Of a DNA stretch of 36,344 nt, positions 32,772-36,344 are shown one piece after another (the stretch's first letter is position 1; each line of letters starts with the position of its first letter). The notes below the pieces were generated by a model. It worked only from the letters and a program-made list of their open reading frames with translations, was not told the DNA's origin and did no database searches. The DNA lies in assembly GCA_001788835.1 (NCBI GenBank), contig MFXK01000035.1, positions 1 through 36,344 of the forward strand, written 5' to 3'. Made by a program: the position numbers and the translations under genes. This stretch comes from Candidatus Peregrinibacteria bacterium RIFOXYB2_FULL_33_20. Lineage in GTDB: Bacteria; Patescibacteriota; Gracilibacteria; UBA1369; GWF2-33-10.

Positions 32772-34772
32772 TTACTGGATTCCAGTCTTCACTGGAATGA
32801 CATTCTCTATTTTTATCTTCTCCTCCTCTAGCATTTTTGTATGGATCAAATTTGTTCTTAGATCGCAGAATTCATTTTTTGTAGTGCGGCAATCAATTTT
32901 TAATTTTTCTAAAATTTTATCTGCAATCATTATTGCATATTTAGGATTATCGGTAAGGATTGTGTTGTGAGCATTTAAGCGTAATTGAGATAAATAATCT
33001 GATAAAAAAATTTTTATAAAAGTTAAATATCTGTTATTGAAATTTTCATCATTTAAAATTAAAAGTTCATTGTAATAATATTCTAAATTATTTTTTGGAT
33101 CCCTTTGGATGGCTGTTGAAAAATATAAATCATATTGCTCATCTTGAAATAAATTTTTATTATTAAAGATTAATTTTCCTAAATCATTGTAAGTTCTGGC
33201 ATTATAAAAATTATTATAAATAGCATTTTTGAAAATTTTATATGATTTTTTAAGATCATCTTCGTTTTTTGATTTTGCTAAAAGTTGTGCATAAGATAAA
33301 TCTAAATCTCGTTTAAGCCAAATATTTTCTGATTTGTTGTAATAAATTTTTGCCATTTCAATATTATTTGCCTGATCAAAGGCTCGAGCGTTTTGGAAAA
33401 TGTAACTGTAATAACCGTCGTGGATGGACCAGGATAGAAGGAATATGGAATAGAGAATATAAAATATGGGTATAAAATTTTGAATTTTGAATTTTGAATT
33501 TTGAATTGAAAAAAATGTGACAGGGTCAATGTTGTGAGATGTAATGCCCAACAAAAACCAGAACAAAATAATATTTGATGTAAAATTTAAGTTGTAATCG
33601 ATTAATTGATGAGTTAGAAATCCGATTAAACTTAAAAATATCAGCAATTTGATTTTATCTGTTTTTTTAAATTTTACTTTTAGCCAAAAATACAATTTTG
33701 GGATAAGAATAAATACTAAAAATAAAATGAAAAAAGCCACTGCAAAAATTCCATTTTCAACAGCAATCTTGAGAAAAATATTATGTGGATGATCAGATAA
33801 AGCTAAAAGTTTTTGTTGATACTGTGGATAAACAAATTTAAAACTATATGGTCCATAACCAAATATATAACTATAATCATTTGATTGCATCATTTTTATC
33901 GACCCTTTCCAGAAATCAAGTCTTTCGTTTTCAGAAACATTTTGTTCGAGATTTTTAACCTGATTATCATTTAAATTATTTAAATTTATTTCTGGAAATT
34001 TATATTTATGAAAACTTTTAAATCCAAAGTTTAAAGCAAAAGCAGTTAAAAATATTAAAATAATAATTGATAATTTTTTTATTTTAAATTTAGTGAAAAT
34101 AAAATATATAAATGTTAATCCCATCATTCCAATTAGCACAATCATTGCTCCTTGTGACTCCGCTAAAATAAATCCTGTTAAATTTAAAATAGCTAAAATA
34201 GAATAAAAAATCTTCCATTTAATATTTTTATTATCAAAAATTTTCCAAATTAAAAAAGGGGAAATTAAAATTAAAAAATCGCTATAAGCATTTGGATAAG
34301 CTGAAAAACTTTCTCGAAAATCCTGAAATGATCCTGCAAATCTTTCAAATGGTTTTGCAATATAAGCCCAAAATCCGATTAAGGTTGATAAAGTTGCAAT
34401 GTAGATTGTTACATTAATTAAATTATTTTGAGTTTTTTTATCAAAGATATTTTTAGTTAAAAAATAAACAATAAATCCTCCAATAATTCCAATAACCTCA
34501 AGAAGTCCATAGTTTTTGGTAGTGGAAAAGAAAAAAGAAAAAAGAAAAAAGATAATAAATAGAATTAAAAACAGATCCTGAATTTGAAATTTATTTTTTT
34601 TTGACTTAAAGATTTTATATATATTTAAAAGCCCACAAAGTCCAATAAAAAATGCAAATACAATATGTGCCTGCATACTTATTCCACCTCGATGAAGTAC
34701 TCCAATTAAAAGTGGAAGAATTATGAAAAAAAGTGAAAATTTTTCTAATGAATTTTGAAATATCTTTAGCAT
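32772..34772 (-). CDS. O-antigen ligase/polymerase-like membrane protein with TPR-like C-terminus
   Basis: The 666-aa protein has about 12 membrane helices in its first 450 residues. YGPYSFKFVYPQYQQKLLAL, then SDHPHNIFLKIAVENGIF, is the Wzy_C/O-antigen ligase hallmark: a large periplasmic loop with HPHN. Such enzymes join or polymerise lipid-linked surface sugars. After the last helix (near WSIHDGYYSYIF), residues about 460-620 form tetratricopeptide-like helices (MAKIYYNKSENIWLKRDLDL, YNDLGKLIFNNKNLF). The linker SIQNSKFKIQNF comes from an AATTTTG tandem repeat. The last nine residues, VIPVKTGIQ, come from a dispersed hairpin repeat. It is next to a sugar nucleotidyltransferase gene in the same direction, which supports a surface polysaccharide role. 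Confidence 0.85.
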   Translation of the reverse strand: MLKIFQNSLEKFSLFFIILPLLIGVLHRGGISMQAHIVFAFFIGLCGLLNIYKIFKSKKNKFQIQDLFLILFIIFFLFSFFFSTTKNYGLLEVIGIIGGFIVYFLTKNIFDKKTQNNLINVTIYIATLSTLIGFWAYIAKPFERFAGSFQDFRESFSAYPNAYSDFLILISPFLIWKIFDNKNIKWKIFYSILAILNLTGFILAESQGAMIVLIGMMGLTFIYFIFTKFKIKKLSIIILIFLTAFALNFGFKSFHKYKFPEINLNNLNDNQVKNLEQNVSENERLDFWKGSIKMMQSNDYSYIFGYGPYSFKFVYPQYQQKLLALSDHPHNIFLKIAVENGIFAVAFFILFLVFILIPKLYFWLKVKFKKTDKIKLLIFLSLIGFLTHQLIDYNLNFTSNIILFWFLLGITSHNIDPVTFFSIQNSKFKIQNFIPIFYILYSIFLLSWSIHDGYYSYIFQNARAFDQANNIEMAKIYYNKSENIWLKRDLDLSYAQLLAKSKNEDDLKKSYKIFKNAIYNNFYNARTYNDLGKLIFNNKNLFQDEQYDLYFSTAIQRDPKNNLEYYYNELLILNDENFNNRYLTFIKIFLSDYLSQLRLNAHNTILTDNPKYAIMIADKILEKLKIDCRTTKNEFCDLRTNLIHTKMLEEEKIKIENVIPVKTGIQ
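32775..32801 (-). repeat. GTCATTCC hairpin element, copy B, encoding a protein C-terminus
   Basis: On the minus strand: GTC, ATTCCAGT, loop GAAG, ACTGGAAT, CCAG. The stem bases are 32779-32786 and 32791-32798. Its CCAG is followed at once by the TAA stop of the O-antigen ligase-like gene, so the last codons of that gene (VIPVKTGIQ) are repeat sequence. Confidence 0.85.
33476..33508 (-). repeat. Heptanucleotide tandem repeat in coding sequence
   Basis: AATTTTG is repeated four times perfectly (33476-33503) with a fifth partial unit. On the coding strand it reads SKFKIQN-type peptides. The same unit flanks the hairpin in gnd. Confidence 0.85.
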
Positions 34773-34777
34773 ATATT

Positions 34778-34802
34778 GTCATTTCTGCGAAAGCAGAAAT
34801 CT
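34778..34802 (+). repeat. GTCATTTC hairpin element, copy C
   Basis: GTC then ATTTCTGC (34781-34788), loop GAAA, GCAGAAAT (34793-34800), CT. It starts five bases beyond the ATG of the O-antigen ligase-like gene, so it is in that gene's leader. Confidence 0.8.
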
Positions 34803-34820
34803 TATATGTTTGAAGAATTA

Positions 34821-34845
34821 AGATCCCTGTTTTCACAGGGATGAC
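34821..34845 (-). repeat. GTCATCCC hairpin element, copy D
   Basis: On the minus strand: GTC, ATCCCTGT, loop GAAA, ACAGGGAT, CT. Stem bases are 34823-34830 and 34835-34842. It faces copy C across 18 bases and begins one base after the stop of the nucleotidyltransferase gene. Confidence 0.8.
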
Positions 34846-34846
34846 A

Positions 34847-36184
34847 CTAGCGAACTAGTTTCCCTCTCATTTCATCTCTTTCATTTTTTATTGCAATTTT
34901 ATTTTCGGAAATTTTTAATTTAGTTTCTCCCCTTACGAAACTATTTTTTTCAATATCCTGAGTAACTGTGATGCCAGCGCCAATCATTGAATTAGAGCCA
35001 ATTTTAATTCCAGGCATGAAACTGACATTAATTCCGCATCGAATATTATCACCAGTCAGCAAGCCAAATTTATTTAAACCTGTATCAAGATTTCCGCATT
35101 TAATATTTTTTTCATCTAATCTTAAATTCCCAGTAACCGTTCCAGCACCAAAAGAAACATTATTGCCAATAATACTGTCGCCGATGTAATTACTATGAGC
35201 CCAAACATTATCACCAAGATGGCTTCTTGCTATTTCAGTTGCAAATCCAATAACACAATTTTCACCTATATTTGAATCTCGCACTAAAGCATTATTGGCA
35301 ATGATTGAATTTTTGCCAATATAGCATGGGCCTTGAATTATAGCGTTATCAAAAATTTTCACCCCATCTTCAATTATAACATCACCATTAATTATTGTCG
35401 TTTTTGCAATTGAAGTTTTTTTTGAAATTAAAGAAACTTTATCCTTTATCCTTTGTCCTTTATCCTTGTCCAAAAAATATCTTTGCAATTGAAAAATGTG
35501 CCATGGAAATTTAACTGCCTGCCAGAATCCTTTGTATGGAATAGCTTTAACTTTCAGTCCATCATTTATCAAATTTTGGATTGATCGTTCATAAATATCA
35601 TCTTTGGATTTGTTTTTTATTTCTTTTTTTAGATTTTCAATTAATTCCTGAACATCAGCAAAATAATGAATTACAATGTTTATCATATCACTTGGCTCTT
35701 TACCTTCTTTTGGTTTTTCAATAATTTCTGTAATATAGCCTTTTTTGTCTATTTGCAAATATCCACCTGGAAAATATTGCGAAACCTGATAGCCAATCAT
35801 GGCAGATTTTTCTTTTTTAGATGCTTCCTTGATTAATTCATAAGCTTTGACGTCAACAACATCATTTGAACTTATTATTACAACGTTTTTTTTGATTAAA
35901 CTTTGATTGTCTACTATTGCTCCAGCCATTCCCAAATCAAGATTTTTTTGTAATCCAAATTTGATATTTTTTGGTAAATTTTTGTTCTTGGAATTTTTTA
36001 CAAATATTTTGATTTTTTCTAAATTTAATTCATTACAAATAATCAAAATATCTTCAAGTTTAGCTTGTTTTAAAGTCTCCAATTGCCATTCAATCAAATA
36101 TTTACCACAAAATTTAATGAAATTTTTATCTTCAATTGGCTTCACTCTTTTACTTTGACCCGCAGCTAGAAGAATTATTTGCAT
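34847..36184 (-). CDS. Sugar nucleotidyltransferase with C-terminal left-handed beta-helix (GlmU-like)
   Basis: This 445-aa protein has two domains. The N-terminal part (1-240) begins MQIILLAAGQSKRVKPIEDK, the nucleotide-binding GxGxR..P loop of NDP-sugar pyrophosphorylases, with VVIISSNDVVDV as the metal-binding strand. The C-terminal part (about 265-425) is a run of hexapeptide turns, for example IIEDGVKIFDNAII, IGKNSIIANNALVRDSNIGENC and IKIGSNSMIGAGITV. The linker around 245-262, LDKDKGQRIKDKVSL, is encoded by a heptanucleotide repeat. It probably makes a UDP- or dTDP-linked sugar for surface glycan; the archaeal-type bifunctional GlmU is the nearest relative I know. The acetyltransferase catalytic His is not certain. 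It is upstream of, and probably co-transcribed with, the O-antigen ligase-like gene. Confidence 0.85.
   Translation of the reverse strand: MQIILLAAGQSKRVKPIEDKNFIKFCGKYLIEWQLETLKQAKLEDILIICNELNLEKIKIFVKNSKNKNLPKNIKFGLQKNLDLGMAGAIVDNQSLIKKNVVIISSNDVVDVKAYELIKEASKKEKSAMIGYQVSQYFPGGYLQIDKKGYITEIIEKPKEGKEPSDMINIVIHYFADVQELIENLKKEIKNKSKDDIYERSIQNLINDGLKVKAIPYKGFWQAVKFPWHIFQLQRYFLDKDKGQRIKDKVSLISKKTSIAKTTIINGDVIIEDGVKIFDNAIIQGPCYIGKNSIIANNALVRDSNIGENCVIGFATEIARSHLGDNVWAHSNYIGDSIIGNNVSFGAGTVTGNLRLDEKNIKCGNLDTGLNKFGLLTGDNIRCGINVSFMPGIKIGSNSMIGAGITVTQDIEKNSFVRGETKLKISENKIAIKNERDEMRGKLVR
35437..35471 (-). repeat. Second heptanucleotide tandem repeat, at a domain linker
   Basis: Four CTTT(A/G)TC units (35437-35464) plus a partial one. 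Three read CTTTATC and one CTTTGTC. In the coding strand they read DKDKGQRIKDK, exactly between the nucleotidyltransferase and beta-helix domains. Confidence 0.8.
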
Positions 36185-36298
36185 TGGATTATTTAATCAA
36201 GCTATTGTAGTTTACAAGATAGCGTTTTAAAAAAAAAGACAAAGCTAAATTTATTAGTAAAAAATTTTTAGCAGTAGTAGAATTTTTAGGCTTATTTA

Positions 36299-36344
36299 AT
36301 GAACATGAAAAAAAATCTATTTCTTTCAATAATTGTTGTTAATT
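36299..36344 (+). CDS. Family 2 glycosyltransferase start, partial
   Basis: The frame opens at ATG 36299 (MNMKKNLFLSIIVVN) and runs off the window. A second ATG is at 36305. TAGG lies 8 bases before the first ATG, a spacing that favours it. FLSIIVVN is the first strand of GT-A family 2 transferases (usually SIIVVNYN), but the window ends one residue before the expected YN. The divergent neighbours make sugar nucleotides and surface polymers, which supports this reading. Only 15 codons are visible. Confidence 0.5.
   Translation, partial: MNMKKNLFLSIIVVN

Noticed and set aside
32643-32774. Insertion sequence between hairpin copies A and B
   Set aside because: The 132 bases between the copies contain no ORF and no target duplication that I could see.

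Overview
The window is AT-rich (by eye about one third G+C), densely packed and mostly without Shine-Dalgarno sequences. Its gene set fits a Candidate Phyla Radiation (Patescibacteria) bacterium. Pointers to this are minor type IV prepilins, a TrbC/VirB2-like small pilin gene, a ThrRS without a TGS domain, a very Cys-rich zinc-ribbon protein, short envelope proteins of unknown function, and in-frame repeat-derived peptides inside housekeeping genes. The phylum is an inference from gene content; no rRNA or other marker gene is present to settle it. No tRNA, rRNA, CRISPR array or transposase was found.

Layout. 1-2099 (minus): a minor prepilin operon of three genes, the last cut by the window edge, with a promoter at 2123-2151. 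2438-6460 (plus): a two-gene unit behind a strong promoter. It encodes a 974-aa protein with a ParB-like HTH and about four winged-helix-like modules, followed by a divergent Ser/Thr-kinase-like protein. I recognise no described system in this pair, and it is the best candidate here for something new. 6488-7727 (minus): pdxS and a PPC/DUF296 gene. 7948-10961 (plus): an operon behind a perfect sigma-70 promoter, with a zinc-ribbon protein, a coiled-coil lipoprotein, a TsaB-like protein and the Cys-rich zinc-ribbon protein. 11035-15501 (minus): gnd, a small exported protein, comM and an RpoH-like sigma factor.

15658-18643: a DUF378 membrane protein (plus), trmB and a holin-like membrane protein (minus), a TrbC-like pilin with its own terminator (plus), and a PRC-barrel protein with an S2P-family protease (minus). 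18957-24380 (plus): a single 1807-aa protein of unknown function. 24407-31102 (minus): thrS, a CYTH protein, a secreted beta-helix protein, then queD, SemiSWEET, an O-methyltransferase and folP. 31170-31979 (plus): an unknown protein whose 3' end overlaps rdgB. 32772 to the end: surface polysaccharide genes, namely an O-antigen ligase/polymerase-like protein, a sugar nucleotidyltransferase with a left-handed beta-helix, and the first codons of a family 2 glycosyltransferase.

A recurring theme is small repeats that invade genes and gaps. Four hairpin elements beginning GTCATTYC sit as two inverted pairs on either side of the O-antigen ligase gene, and one of them supplies its last codons. A related degenerate copy lies in frame in gnd. 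A nested CCCC/GGGG palindrome lies in frame in the Cys-rich protein gene. Two different heptanucleotide tandem repeats encode linker peptides.
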